This document shows positions 11,102 through 22,294 of a stretch of 64,000 nucleotides of DNA, piece by piece. The stretch covers positions 57,419,268 to 57,483,267 of the forward strand of contig CM043944.1 in NCBI GenBank assembly GCA_014529385.2, in the 5' to 3' direction. This stretch comes from Adiantum capillus-veneris (taxonomy: Eukaryota; Streptophyta; Polypodiopsida; Polypodiales; Pteridaceae). The notes beneath the pieces are model-generated. The model saw only the letters and a program-made list of their open reading frames with translations, was not told the origin of the DNA and did no database searches. Position numbers and translations under genes: made by a program. The stretch's first letter is position 1. Each line of letters opens with the position of its first letter.

Positions 11102-13104
11102 TTGGAGAGAGCACGAAGCATGCGGCTACATGCTGGCCTACCGCTTGAGCTTTGGGCGGAAGCTGTAAGTACGTCAGTGTACTTAATCAATCGGTCACCC
11201 TCAACGGCATTGGATGGGGGAGTTCCAGAAGAGGCATGGATAGGTAAACCGGTGAATTATGCATTTCTCAAAGTGTTTGGGTGTGAGGCTTTCATGCACA
11301 TAGATAGAAGCCTAAGATCAAAGCTAGATGCAAAGTCCAAAAAGTGTTTTTTCATTGGCTATGGAGAAGGTGACTTTGGGTATCGCCTATGGAATCCTGA
11401 AGATGATAAAATCTCAAGGAGTAGGGATGTAATTTTTAACGAACAAAATATGTACAAAGATTACTTGGAAAGAAAACAAACAAAAGAAAGAGGTGATGTG
11501 TACATGGAGCTTGAGGACGGTGAAGACTCAAGGACTGCAAATGGTGACAATGTGCAACAACGTCAACCAAATGAGGAGCCTCAACCTATTCCTTGAAGAT
11601 CCATAAGAGCAAGTAGACCTCCAAAAATATTTGTTCCTTCCTTCAACCATCTCTTGATCTCAGATTCTGGAGAGCCGGAATCATACGAAGAAGCTATGCA
11701 ACATGAATCCAAAGAAGAATGGACGAAGAGCATGCAAGTGGAGATGGACTCACTACATCGCAACCAAACATGGGAATTGGTTGAGTTGCCTAAAGGTAAG
11801 CGGGCACTTCAAAACAAATGGGTGTACAAGGTGAAGGAAGAAGACGGTGGGAAGAAAAGGTACAAGTCTAGGCTTGTGGTAAAAGGGTTTTCTCAAAAGA
11901 AAGGTATTGACTTCAATGAAATATTTTCTCCTATTGTAAAAATGAACTCAATTAGTCTTGTCTTAAGCTTCGTGGCTGCTCATGATCTAAATCTCGAGCA
12001 AATGGATGTAAACACGGCATTCCCTCACGGTGACTTAGAGGAGGAAATCTATATGCTTCAACCAAAGGGGTATGAAGTAAAAGGTAAGGAGAAAATGGTT
12101 TGCAGATTAAAGAAGAGCTTGTATGGTTTAAAGCAAGCATCAAGACAATGGTACTTGAAGTTTGATCGATGGATGTTGGATCATGGATTCACAAGACGCA
12201 ACTCGGATCACTGCGTCTACACGAAGATGGGAAATTCATCATCCTAATGTTGTATGTTGATGACATGTTGATTGCAAGTGCTAACATGAAGGACATCAAA
12301 GACCTAAAAGAGAAGCTGTCTAAATCTTTTGCAATGAAAGATTTAGGTGCTGCAAAGAGGATACTTGGTTTGAAAATATCAAGGGACAGGATGAAGAAGA
12401 CAATAAAGCTATCTCAAGAGGATTACATCAAGAAGGTACTAGAAAGGTTTGCAATGCAAAATGCAAAACCAGTTTCTACACCTTTGGCTGGTCACTTTAA
12501 ATTAACGAAGGATATGTGTCCAAAGACACAAGAGGAAATAGCCTATATGTCTAAAGTTCCATATGCTGCAGCGGTAGGTTCTCTTATGTATGCTATGGTC
12601 TGGACAAGGCCAGACATTGCACATGCAGTGGGAGTTGTAAGTAGGTTCATGGACAACCCAGGTAAAGAACACTGAAAAACTGTGAAGTGGATACTTAGGT
12701 ATCTAAAAGGGACAACAATAAATGCTTTGTATTTTGGAGGAACTGATATTTTTCTAGAAGGGTATGCTGATGCAGATATGGCAGGTGACAAAGATACTCG
12801 AAGGAACACTACTGGCTATGTGTTCACGGTTGGAGGAACAGCAATAAGCTGGGCTTCAAAGCTGCAGAAAGTGGTTTCACTTTCTACCACAGAAGCAGAG
12901 TATGTAGCAATGACGGAGGCAAGCAAAGAAATTTTGTGGCTTCACAAATTGTTAGAAGAGCTTGGATTCAAACAAGACATTTGTGTCTTGTACAGTGATA
13001 GCCAAAGCGCTATCCATCTTGCAAATAACTCAGCCTTTCATTCAAGGACAAAGCACATTGAGGTGAGATATCACTTCATACTCACTCTTTTGGAAGAGGG
13101 ATAG
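11102..13104 (+). pseudogene. copia-2 pol fragment: integrase end, reverse transcriptase, RNase H
   Basis: The frame starts inside the integrase (MERARSMRLHAGLPLELWAE) and continues through RT and RNase H. A TGA at 11594-11596 replaces an Arg codon kept in copia-1. A deletion near 12228-12235 shifts the frame before the RT catalytic box (MLYVDDMLIAS, next frame from 12169). A TGA near 12673-12675 replaces the Trp of GKEHW. TAG at 13102-13104 replaces a sense codon near the end. RNase H motifs DADMAGDKDTRR and SLSTTEAEYVA remain. Unlike copia-1, the segment DSQSAIHLANNSAFHSRTKH keeps its frame, which locates the copia-1 deletion. Confidence 0.92.
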
Positions 13105-13262
13105 CTAAAGCTAGGAAAGGTGCATACAAGTGAAAATCCTGCAGACATGTTTACAAAGGTGGTCAACAAGGAGAAGTTGAGCTTTTGCTCATCTTCAATC
13201 GGCATTCAAGGATAAGAAGCCAGGATGGAAAGCAGTCACAGGTTTGGTTTGGAGATCAGTCT

Positions 13263-13275
13263 CCAAGTGGGAGAT
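13263..13275 (+). other. Polypurine tract of copia-2
   Basis: CCAAGTGGGAGAT lies immediately before the LTR, identical to copia-1. Confidence 0.8.
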
Positions 13276-13956
13276 TGTTAAGTATGGAGCCTGATTTACC
13301 CCTTGTAATTTTCTGTGGTAAAAGCGCACATTTGTAAGGCCCCCATTATGAGGAGAAGCCATCGTGCGTGAAGGAAAATCACTCACTGGAAACCAAAATT
13401 TTCACGGCCAAGAATCAAGGGCAACTTTAGGGGCCTCGGGAATGGAAGCCCTTGAGACTTTTTTTTTTGCTTCGCCGAAATATTTCTTTTTCGCCGGAAT
13501 ATTATGGCTGGACGACGGCTGGAAAGCGGTCGGTTGGCCGGTAGTCATTGGCGGTGGCCGGTGGTCGAAAGAAGTCAATGGCCGGTGGCCGGTGGCTGAA
13601 TTCAATGGCCGGTGGCCGAATTCAAAGCGGATTTGTCTACACAAGGACGGCCACACATGGACGGATTGGAGGGTCCAATTTGGACTTATTCACACAAGGG
13701 CGGCTACACATGGCTGCCTCTCATAAGAGAGGGCAGCCCTTTTGGCCTATAAAAGTAGGCCATTTCTACACACATTTCATAGTGTAAAGTTGATGCAACA
13801 AGGTGAGTGTGAGGTGGTGAGAGTGAAGCAAGGCGGGAGCTCCATTAAGGGTATAATCCCTTTGTAAACTACTTCTTGTTTTGAAGTACTAAAGTCATTG
13901 AGTGGCTGCTTTCCCGTGGACGTAGCCCACATTGGGTGAACCACGTATATCGTGTG

Positions 13957-14004
<48 letters not shown>

Positions 14005-14088
14005 TCTATAATCTCGTGTATGTAAATTTGTCTCTCTCCATTAAGTAATCTGCTCAATTATCTATTTAGCTACGTCTTATTTCCTAAA
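13276..14088 (+). repeat. 3' LTR of copia-2
   Basis: It starts TGTTAAGTATGG. It has a TATA box (TATAAAAG, 13748-13755) and a (CT)n run of ~42 nt at 13960-14001 where the copia-1 LTRs have a short (GA)n on the other strand. It also has extra GGCCGGTGGCCG units at 13570-13620. The terminal CA is lost at the junction with flanking sequence near 14088. Confidence 0.9.
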
Positions 14089-15259
14089 AGTGTAGTTGTC
14101 ATTTAACTTCCTCTAGGATCACCTAGAGTTAAACTTTCTCTTCAAAACCTCATAGCTTAAGAATGTCGTCTTTTGCTATGTAGAGGAAGCTTGGGAGTAG
14201 ATTGTACTTGACCTTGAAGGATTGTAGGATTAGGTTGGGATTTTGAGAATGATGATGGACAAGTCTTAAGATCAATGCTCAGGAAACCATGAAAAACAAG
14301 AAAACAAATGTTTGTGGACACCTTCCACAACCCAATTACAACAGAACCTAGAAGTAGGGTAAGTAGAATCCAAGGTGTGATCTCAAATCATTGCTCACTC
14401 CAAAGGAATCATCTGTGAGTTGTTTATGTGAAGTCGCAGAATTCTAGGTCTACGGCTTGAAACAACATCAAAAGACTGTCAACCATTGAACCCAGTTGAA
14501 GATTATGCTCATAAAAGTTGTATGAACTAGTGGGTAAGCATAAGGATACATTTGAGCTAAATTTTCAGGAGTTTTCAAAAACTCAGATTATTTACATTTT
14601 CTTGAGAATTTAGGCCTAATTAAGTTTTGACTTGACTCAGAGGCTTAAAACATGCCACAAAAAGATTGATCATTGAAAAATTTACAAAAAGTATTCATTT
14701 TAGGCAAAAAGTAAATAATCATGATTGTTTACTTTTAGCTCAAAATTGATAAAGGTTGATACCAGAGACTCTGTTCATGATTATAGACATATTTTGTGAA
14801 GGCTCATAGAATTTGAATCACAAACAAACCAAAAACTTGATAAAAATTGGAATTTGTACTGATTGTCCGAGAAAATGAGTTTGACTTGATAAATCTTGTT
14901 CAAATTTGGTGAAACTTGACTGAGGGGCTTAGTTTAAAGTGTTTAACATTTGTGTATGCTCAGATGATAAAAAATATGCTAATATTTGTCAAAAGTAAAT
15001 AATCACGATAATTTACTTTTGTCCTTATTTTTGGCCAACCAAGCATACCACAAGTTCTATCATGTTGTATTGAGCACTCACATCAATTTGGTAAGATTTG
15101 GATCTTTAAAGTGGAAAATTGTGTCCAGTTTTGTAAAGACAGTCTACAAATACAAAATTGCTGACAAATTGAGTAGTGTTTATCCAAACTTTGTGAAACT
15201 TTGCTAGAGAGCTTAAGTTGAGTTGCTTTACCTATTTGTATCATTATCTTGGCAAAAAA
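14089..15259. other. Non-coding spacer with diverged ~300 bp internal repeats
   Basis: No gene is recognised. The phrase AAAGTAAATAATCA(T/C)GAT recurs at about 14708 and 14994, and the phrases around TTGGTGAAACTTGACT (14908) and TTTGTGAAACTTTGCT (15190) also match at ~285-300 bp spacing. This suggests two or three old tandem copies between about 14500 and 15250. Confidence 0.5.
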
Positions 15260-15485
15260 TGTTACCATATACATGTGGTAGTGATGTGTGTGAACACACT
15301 AGGACCACCGGGGCATTTTTTTCCTCCTTAGAAGGTTTTTCCCCCGTGCATTGTATATACGGCCATCACTCTAGGGATATCTGTCTTTCCATTGCACACT
15401 AATTAATACACTCTTGGTTGTGTGCCTTGAGCTTCCTTCATATTCTCCAAGCCGTGTGTGTTTTTGTGCAACCCTAATTCCAACA
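15260..15485 (+). repeat. 5' LTR of copia-3 (226 bp)
   Basis: It begins TGTTACCATATAC and ends CCTAATTCCAACA (TGTT/AACA ends), directly followed by the PBS. A TATATAC box lies near 15353. The left boundary is chosen on the inverted ends and is less certain than the right. Confidence 0.65.
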
Positions 15486-15487
15486 AT

Positions 15488-15501
15488 TGGTATTAGAGCA
15501 G
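15488..15501 (+). other. Primer binding site of copia-3
   Basis: TGGTATTAGAGCAG lies 2 bases after the LTR end and is one mismatch from the initiator tRNA-Met PBS. Confidence 0.82.
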
Positions 15502-15839
15502 GATTTGTCCTCTCGGGCTTAGTCGCCAACCGTGCCAATACACGCCTGCTCATTTTCTTTGATTTTAGTGAGCTTTGGCTAGCGTTCGCAGGTCGACAAA
15601 ATTTTTGAAAGACCTCGTAAAGCTTAGTCTGCTTAGATTTCTAATTCTGACTCATTTCGGCCTTGGTTTTCACTACAGCTAGGTTTGCACAAGCAATTTC
15701 GTCATTTTGTGCAAAATTTTTGTCAGTGTCAAATACCTCATAACAGGTCCCATACAATCTACTGCAGGTTGTGCTGTATAGCACGTACTGGTCTCACTCA
15801 GTGTCTCCTCATTTCCGGCAGTTTTCACATCAAGTGCAA

Positions 15840-16920
15840 GCATTTTCCCTGGATGACAACAACACAGATGTATTCAAGATGTTTGCTACTAAGGACAGAT
15901 TGGATGGGGAAAATTATCCTCTGTGGGCTTACATGATGCAACATGTTCTTGTGTCAAAGGGCATTTGGAATATTGTGCAGGACATTGATGTGCATCTTGG
16001 TTCTGAGGAGTAGCCGATGTTGCGGATGTGGTAGGTCTTGTTGCAAGGATTGCTGCTGTTAGAGTTGTTTTGCCTACAGCAGAACAAACTCATTGGGATG
16101 TAAAAGATGCACAAGCTCATGCATTGATTGTGTCATCTCTGAATCGCACCATTACTCCTCACATTCGTTCAGCGAGATCTGCAAAATAGGATTGGGATAT
16201 TCTAGCTAGCCTTATGCAAGCTGCAATGAGGAAAAAATTGCATTGCTGCATAAAGAGCTGGAATCAAAGATTATGCATGAGGAAGATGATATGGACACTT
16301 TTCTTACTGTTGTCAAGGATATCAATGAGCAACTTCTTTCTGCAGGTGAAGTCATTTCAGACAGTTTCCCTGTGTAGACTGTTCTTGATGCTTTACGAGA
16401 TTCTTACCAAACTTTTGCTAGTACTCGGAGACATATGACCCAAGGAAATCCTGAAGTTGTCAAGTTTGATGCATTGTGCACATTGCTGTTGCAAGAGTCC
16501 CTTTATAGAAAAAACAAGACTAGGTAGCGTGCAGCTCAACAGGCTTTTATTGCTTCTCAAAGAAAGGGTGGTAACAGTAATGCAGTCACTTCTTAGGGTT
16601 TTTCTGTGAGTGGAAAATCATATGTTCCTAATGCTTCTGCTGGTAGCAATTTTTTTGGAAATTTTGGTAATAAGGGCAAAAAAAAGATGCGTTGCCATTA
16701 TTGTAAATCTAATGTTCACTTGATCAAGCAGTGTCCTAAGTTGAAGGCCAAAGAGGCTAAAAAGAAAGAGGGTGATTCCACTGCAAATTTTGGTTCCACT
16801 ACAAATGCAGCCATTGTTGAGTCTACTGTGAAAGAAGACTGTGATGTTGATGTTGATGCAGAATGTGTTTTTAGTGCAGAGTGCACTTACAATCTTGTTG
16901 TTCATGATACATCATGGCAG
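15840..16920 (+). pseudogene. copia-3 Gag, broken
   Basis: The frame begins in the region VFKMFATKDRLDGENYPLWA (about 15870), a copia Gag start. It continues through several reading frames with stops at about 16012, 16188, 16377, 16527 and 16595. A zinc knuckle CHYCKSNVHLIKQC (CX2CX4HX4C) is intact at about 16693-16734, inside the open frame 16606-17028. The normally conserved Gly before His is Val. Confidence 0.85.
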
Positions 16921-18202
16921 TTGCTACAGATTCACATGTGTGGTATTTCGATACTGGTTCTACAAAGCACATTACCTCACATCATGATTTTTTCACCTCT
17001 CTCGAGTCTGTCCCTCATGGGGATTTAGTCACTTGTGCCAACAATGCCTCTTATCCGGTTTAGGGAGTTGGAAAGATTGTGATTATTGCTGCAAATGGTT
17101 GTTCTTTCACACTTGTTGATGCACTCTATGTACATGGGATCAAGAAGAATCTTTTCTATGTACCTGCACTTGCTAGAATTGGACTTGTAGTCAAATTTGT
17201 GGATGATAGATGTACAGTTCATGATCTCAGTTTTAGTGATGAAATTGTTGCATCTGGCCTTTTGTGTACTGGACTCTATAAGCTCACTTTGTATGACAAG
17301 TATCGACAAAATTTTGCAAATGCAATTGCAGATTCAAGGGATATTTAAGATGCAAACTTTGGCATGCATGTTTTGGTCATCTGAATTTTTCAGTTTGCTG
17401 TATTTGCAGAAATCTGATATGGTTGCTTCTTTGCCGCCTCTTGAAGAACCTGTCAAACATGTTTTTGAATGGTGTATTGTGGGTAAGATGCAACGTTAAA
17501 AGTTTCCAAAGAATGGTTCAATTAGGGCCACATGTAGGTTGTACCTTGTGCGTAGTGATGTTTGTGGGCCCATGCAAACTCTGTTCTTGGGCAATTACCT
17601 TTACTTCAATACTTTCATTGATGATTACTACAAGCATGCATGGGTATTTCCGCTTAAAATAAAGTCCTAAGTTTTTATGTGCTTCAAACAATTTCTGGCT
17701 ATGGCTAAAAATGTCTCAAAATGTAATATCCATTTTGATCGAGGGGGGGAGTATATGTCTCATGAATTTAATGAATTTTTGGCTAGTAGCGGATAAAACA
17801 CCAATGTACAATGCCTTATACACCTCAACAAAATGGTGTTTCTGAGAGGAAAAACAGGTCACTTATAGAAATGACACGATGTATTGTCAAAAGTCAAGCT
17901 TTGCCACATTCTTTTTGGCTTGAGGCCATCATGTGTGCAACTTATGTACTTAACAGGTGTCCTACAAAAGCTTTGCAGTCTATACTCCATATGAAGCACG
18001 ACATGATAGAAAGCCTTCTATTGAGCACATGCGTGTTTTTGGTTGTTTGGCATGTGCTTTGGTGCCACAAACACAATGTAGAAAATTAAATGATAAGTCT
18101 TTCAAGTGTATTTTTGTTGGTTATAGTGCTGGAAGCAAAGGTTACAGGTTGTATCATCCGCAAACAAAGCGTATTCTGGTTTCACGATGTGGGGCGCATT
18201 TC
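16921..18202 (+). pseudogene. copia-3 protease and integrase, broken
   Basis: A protease-like VWYFDTGSTKHIT (about 16940-16980) shows the D-T-G active site. GAG-pre-integrase and integrase follow in shifting frames. A region matching the conserved end of the core, TPQQNGVSERKNRSLIEM (about 17818-17870), still holds the catalytic Glu. IFVGYSAGSKGYRLYHP near 18110-18160 is the usual post-core segment. Translation ends at a TGA at 18203, which is also the first base of the next element's LTR. Confidence 0.85.
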
Positions 18203-19057
18203 TGACACCCCGGTTTTTGTAAATTGGTACATATTACGAACATGATGCCCGATGTAAAAAGTGTGTGTGGGATTTCTTTTTGTTTGGTTTTTAGCTTGAT
18301 TTAGCAAGCACATGTACATGCATTGTAAATTGCTAGTCTAGTGACAGCTGTCGGGCTACTGTACGTGCCCGTGAATGAGTTTTCTGAAGGGAGACTTGTA
18401 TATAATAAAAACTCATGTACAAAATAAAACAAGTTCATTAAAATATCAAAAAATTGTAAGTTTTATGTTATTATGGCTTCTTGATGCTTTTGGATGTAGT
18501 TTTTTTGTCCTCGACTAGCTCTCTCTACACCTAGTCTTCCTATTACAACCTCCTGTACGCGTTGATTTTTCACATAGTTGTGCATGGGTTCAATTTGAAG
18601 GATTTCAGCACTTTTTTTGCAGAGATTTTTTTAAGTTTGAAATCGTTTCTTTTGGAATTGGGGTTTTGGAGTTATGGTATGTTCTCTACAACCTACAGTG
18701 CATGGCAACTTTGGGGCAAAACTATGTAGGTTGAATTGTGGAAACCCATACGTCTTGTGGGAGATGTATTCTTTGAAGGGAGAGTTTTGAAGTGGTTTTT
18801 TAAGAAAGGGAAATCTCTATTTTCAAGAGCATTGGTAGGCGACTTCCATAATTCCGTGTCTAAACCGGTTTCTTCCTTCTTTGTGGCATAGTTTCTTGGG
18901 TGGGCGATGGTCAGTAAATTCCCAAGGGGACTACTCTTGTTGGATTAGTGGTGTTTCAAAGGAGTTTACTAAAGATTTTTGTGTTCTTTTTGTGCTCTTT
19001 CAAATAATCTTGGGTGACAACACTATAGAGGTGTTTTAATTTTCTTGTTTCCCAACA
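18203..19057 (+). repeat. 5' LTR of gypsy-Tat (855 bp)
   Basis: It begins TGACACCCCGG and ends TTTCCCAACA, followed after 6 bases by the PBS-like TGG. A TATATAATAAAA box at 18399-18410 is a likely promoter core. The left end abuts truncated copia-3 exactly. No matching 3' LTR is found in the window. Confidence 0.7.
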
Positions 19058-19063
19058 GTGTTT

Positions 19064-19081
19064 TGGTGCCCGCCATCGAGG
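19064..19081 (+). other. Primer binding site of gypsy-Tat (tRNA not identified)
   Basis: TGGTGCCCGCCATCGAGG starts with the TGG expected opposite a tRNA CCA end and resembles the TGGCGCC-type PBS of many plant gypsy elements. Confidence 0.55.
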
Positions 19082-19119
19082 AATCGCTTCAAGTTACCTT
19101 CAGTATACAGGTTTTGAAA

Positions 19120-20345
19120 GACATGGCGTTTAATTTTCTAGAGTTTAGTGGAAAATCAAATGAAATTTCCAAAGGTTTCATTGAGAGAATGGAGTTTGCT
19201 TGTCTTCTTGCTGACAAGCAAGACCCAGTGTTGGTGCTACGAATCTTCTACTTTTGTTTGAAGGGAGATGCGAGGGAATGGTTGGAAGTCTATGTGAAGG
19301 AGCTACAACCAGCCCAATCTCCTCAAGTTATGACTTATGAAAATGGTAAGGCATGCTTTCCTTACACACTTTCAATAGGTGAAAGACCGCCAAAAGGTAT
19401 GGCAGTCTATTCAAGGCTTGTTACAGGGTGAAGGCTAGACCATAGAAGACTTTTTGAAGACATTCAATGCGTTATGGACAAAGTGGTGTGCATCTTTGGG
19501 AGCTGAAATTCCTCCAGCCATGTTGAAGAAGGATAGGTTTCTTGCAAGCTTGAGGAGTAACCTACACTTGAAGGTAGAGCTTAGGCACCCAAGGACCTTT
19601 GAGGAGGCAATTGAAATTGCAATGAATAAAGAGTGGAAAGCAGAGCATCTCCATCAACTTGGAATCAATGTTGAGCCAAAGGTTAAAGTGAAAGCGGTAG
19701 AGAAAACAAGGGTCCTAATCAAGGAGCCATGTTATGATCAACAAGCTTCTCATGATGTGAATTCTTTTCGCAAGGAGATGCAAGAGGTTTTAGGTCTTAT
19801 GAAGAATCTTAGTGTACATATGATGGGAGGTGGAAGAGGTCAAAGATATGGATATGGACGTGGGTATGGAAGCAGTCAAGGTTTTACAGCTGGAAGAGGG
19901 GATATGTTTCAATGTTACAATCGTGGTGAATGGGGTCATAAAATCCCTCAATGTGACAAGACAAAGAGAATGGGTGGTGACATGTTTCCTCTTCCTCCAC
20001 AAATTCCTTCTCGAGCTCAAGATTATGGTATTGAGATTAAAGGGGAAGCACGGCCAAGCGGTTTGACAGGTAAAGAGAAGGGCAAAACAAAAGTGGTAAG
20101 CATTATCGGTTTGGAGAAGAAAGAGGATGATTTGGGAGCTATGGTCATGCCTGTAGGTAAGAGGGTTACAAGAGATCAGGACATGAGTGATGCAAGTCCA
20201 ACCATAATAGAGGGAAACATGTTGAAACAGGTACAAGTAAAGAGAAGAAGAAGAGAAAACCCAAGCAACATTACAATGCATCTGGCTCTCTTTTGGGAGA
20301 AGGGCAACCAAATTATAGTTTACGGGCTGATTTGGTGAGTAGAAA
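19120..20345 (+). pseudogene. gypsy-Tat Gag
   Basis: Two open frames (19045-19431 and 19454-20338) cover a retrotransposon Gag. The core is recognisable from FLEFSGKSNEISKGFIERME, from the LKGDAREWLE helix and from the second frame's DRFLASLRSNLHLKVELRHP. A zinc knuckle at about 19913-19954 reads CYNRGEWGHKIPQC, so the second Cys is Arg (TGT to CGT) and zinc binding should fail. A frameshift lies near 19425-19455. Gly/Arg-rich sequence precedes the knuckle. In an intact element this is the capsid/nucleocapsid protein. Confidence 0.85.
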
Positions 20346-20353
20346 GGCTGATG

Positions 20354-21058
20354 CCCGGGGGATTCACTCTATATAAAAAACGGGACGCCACTTGCGAGAC
20401 GAGCGGAAAAATTTGATAAAACCCCTATATACGAATCATTTTAGGCAATATGACCCCCCTTTCTACGCTTATACGACAAGCAATGAAAAAAACTATCATA
20501 CCCCTATCTTACATATAAAATTAGGTCTCACATTATCTAACTGATAAAAATAGTCAAAGAGTGTGTAGCGTAGTGACTGGAAACATACCAAGGGATCACC
20601 TCTGTTGATAACTAGATGTACCCTCAATGTGTCTTAGTTTGAATTTCAAAGTATGTGCACAATCAGTCTGCACTCTGGCTACTCGTCCAATCCTGAACCA
20701 TGCAAAGCTGGTGTAAATTAACCCTTGAACTGCTCCAAACCAGCCCTTATCTATGACCAGATTGATGCAAAATTTGATGTGTGGCCTGATAAAAACACTT
20801 TCCCAAAACTCCTTTGAGTTCTATTTTACATCGGTGACCAATTGTTACAAGTAATCAACTCGGGTCAGGTTCCCCCCCCCCCCCCCCCCCCCCCCCCAAA
20901 CCCCCCCATAAATATGATACTTCCTCTCATATTTTTGAGCTTGGGAGATAAATTATTGGTGGCCTGCCCCTAGCTTATACCCTTACGCAACTTGTAAATA
21001 AACCCCCCTCCCCTACATTTACGTGGTGCGATAAGTTTTCCATGGAGAATCCCCCGGG
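20354..21058. mobile_element. Small non-autonomous TIR DNA transposon (705 bp)
   Basis: The ends are perfect 12 bp inverted repeats, CCCGGGGGATTC at 20354-20365 and GAATCCCCCGGG at 21047-21058. They are flanked by the 8 bp direct duplication GGCTGATG at 20346-20353 and 21059-21066. The host gag-pol reading frame on the left is in register with the frame on the right across one copy of GGCTGATG, so a precise insertion is well supported. The 8 bp TSD is typical of hAT elements, but hAT TIRs usually begin CA(G/A), so the superfamily is open. There is no transposase frame. A 26 nt poly-C tract (20872-20897) lies inside. Confidence 0.87.
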
Positions 21059-21066
21059 GGCTGATG

Positions 21067-21270
21067 TTACCTTTGGGAAGCTCATGGAGATGTGTCCTAA
21101 GTTAAAGAGGCAATGGAAGCATGTAGTCACCCCATGAAGAAGGAGCCTGCAAGGGGATCAATGAGGGTTATATCTTTGAATGAGCTACCTGATACATTCC
21201 CTACTACGGATGCATGGCATAAGAGGAAGTGCATTAGAGAGGCTTATATTGATGGAGGTGTTGTCACATG
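21067..21270 (+). pseudogene. gypsy-Tat Gag-protease junction fragment
   Basis: After the TSD the gypsy frame continues (FGKLMEMCPKLKRQW) to a stop near 21136. Another stretch then runs to AYIDGGVVT at about 21246-21270. IDGG is the variant aspartic protease active site seen in Tat-type elements. Coding similarity ends right after it. Confidence 0.65.
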
Positions 21271-22294
21271 ACACATCCAACCCTATGTGTTTATGAACAA
21301 GCTACAGCATGACAAGTGTTTAGTTTAGTCCAGTCAGTCTAGCTTAGGAAGTGTTCTGGCACTTTTGTGAGTCTGTTTGCAGACCGTGCATATCCAGACA
21401 CTTAGAGTAGATGCATATTCTCTGGTTGCACACAACAGGATGATCAAATTATCATCAAGAGCATTTTCCAGTGCATAAAACATATTTTTGACATTTTTCA
21501 CTTATTATTTTAAGTGACTTTTGTTGGGAAAACTGGGTAGGGAAATTTGCATAAGACAATTTATAAGCAAACCCTAGCGCTAGCATTTCTGGAAAAAGTG
21601 GAAGAAGTACATGGGCAACAGGTTGTAGCAGGCATCTCTCCCTCTCTCTCAAGCAACACCAACCCCAAGGACCTGGTGTTTTGGAAGCCCATCAAGCCAT
21701 CATTTTTTAGGCCTGTAGTACAACAATTTCAGCCCCTGTACCAACGTTTTCCAGCCCTGCATTGCAACATTTTTGCAGCCAGCATACCAAAATTTCAAGA
21801 CAGCTTTCCAACGATTCAAAGACCTAGCAGATCAGCGTTTTTCATGACCAGCAGACCAATGTTCTAAACAACATTAGACCAACATTTTTTAGCCAAATTC
21901 GTAGCATATTTAACAACCTACTTCAACAAGGCACTAAGCACACAGATTAGCCCTAAGTTGGCGCAACAAGAACCAACTCACAACATTCAGATTTCAGTCT
22001 TAGCTTCGTCATCGGCATCTACACTGTCGACCTCGGCATAGCAGCACTTAGACTCATTGCATCAGCCCCTTGTATCAGATTTTGCAATCAATAGCATAGA
22101 CCTCTCTTGCCATCAAGAGAGAGGCCCTTGGAGAGGGTTTGACAACTTCCTGGTGTCGTATCTTCTATCTCTATCTATCAGTCTCGGCACCTTCACTCCT
22201 AGTGTTTAACCACTTTGTTTCTGATCACTTGCACTCTCTCATTAAAGAACAAAAGGCTCTCTCTTCCCTAAGAAAAAGAAACACACACTACTTT
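21271..22294. other. Unassigned ~1 kb replacing protease and N-terminal RT of gypsy-Tat
   Basis: No conserved frame is seen. It contains LTR-like wording (a run of CTCTCTCCC near 21640 and AGTGTTTAACCAC near 22200) and could be a solo LTR or filler DNA. I could not find a TG...CA pair with flanking duplication. Confidence 0.35.

Larger units (their letters stand above)
11102..14088 (+). mobile_element. 5'-truncated copia element, sister copy of copia-1 (copia-2)
   Basis: The plus-strand sequence is nearly identical to copia-1 from the end of its integrase core through the 3' LTR. Homology begins abruptly at about 11103. Gag, protease, PBS and 5' LTR are absent. The 3' LTR is complete except that its last bases read TTCCTAAAA where the sister has TTCCTAACA. 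The element lies in inverted orientation to copia-1, about 2.3 kb away. Confidence 0.93.
15260..18202 (+). mobile_element. Decayed Ty1/copia element truncated at 3' (copia-3)
   Basis: 5' LTR (15260-15485), tRNA-iMet PBS, Gag with CCHC, protease and integrase follow in copia order on the plus strand. The frame is riddled with stops and shifts. The sequence stops in the region just after the integrase core at 18202, where a gypsy LTR begins. RT, RNase H and 3' LTR are missing. It is not closely related to copia-1/2. Confidence 0.88.

Noticed and set aside
21271-22294. Solo LTR inside gypsy-Tat
   Set aside because: LTR-like wording is present but I could not find a TG...CA pair with a flanking duplication, so I left it unassigned.
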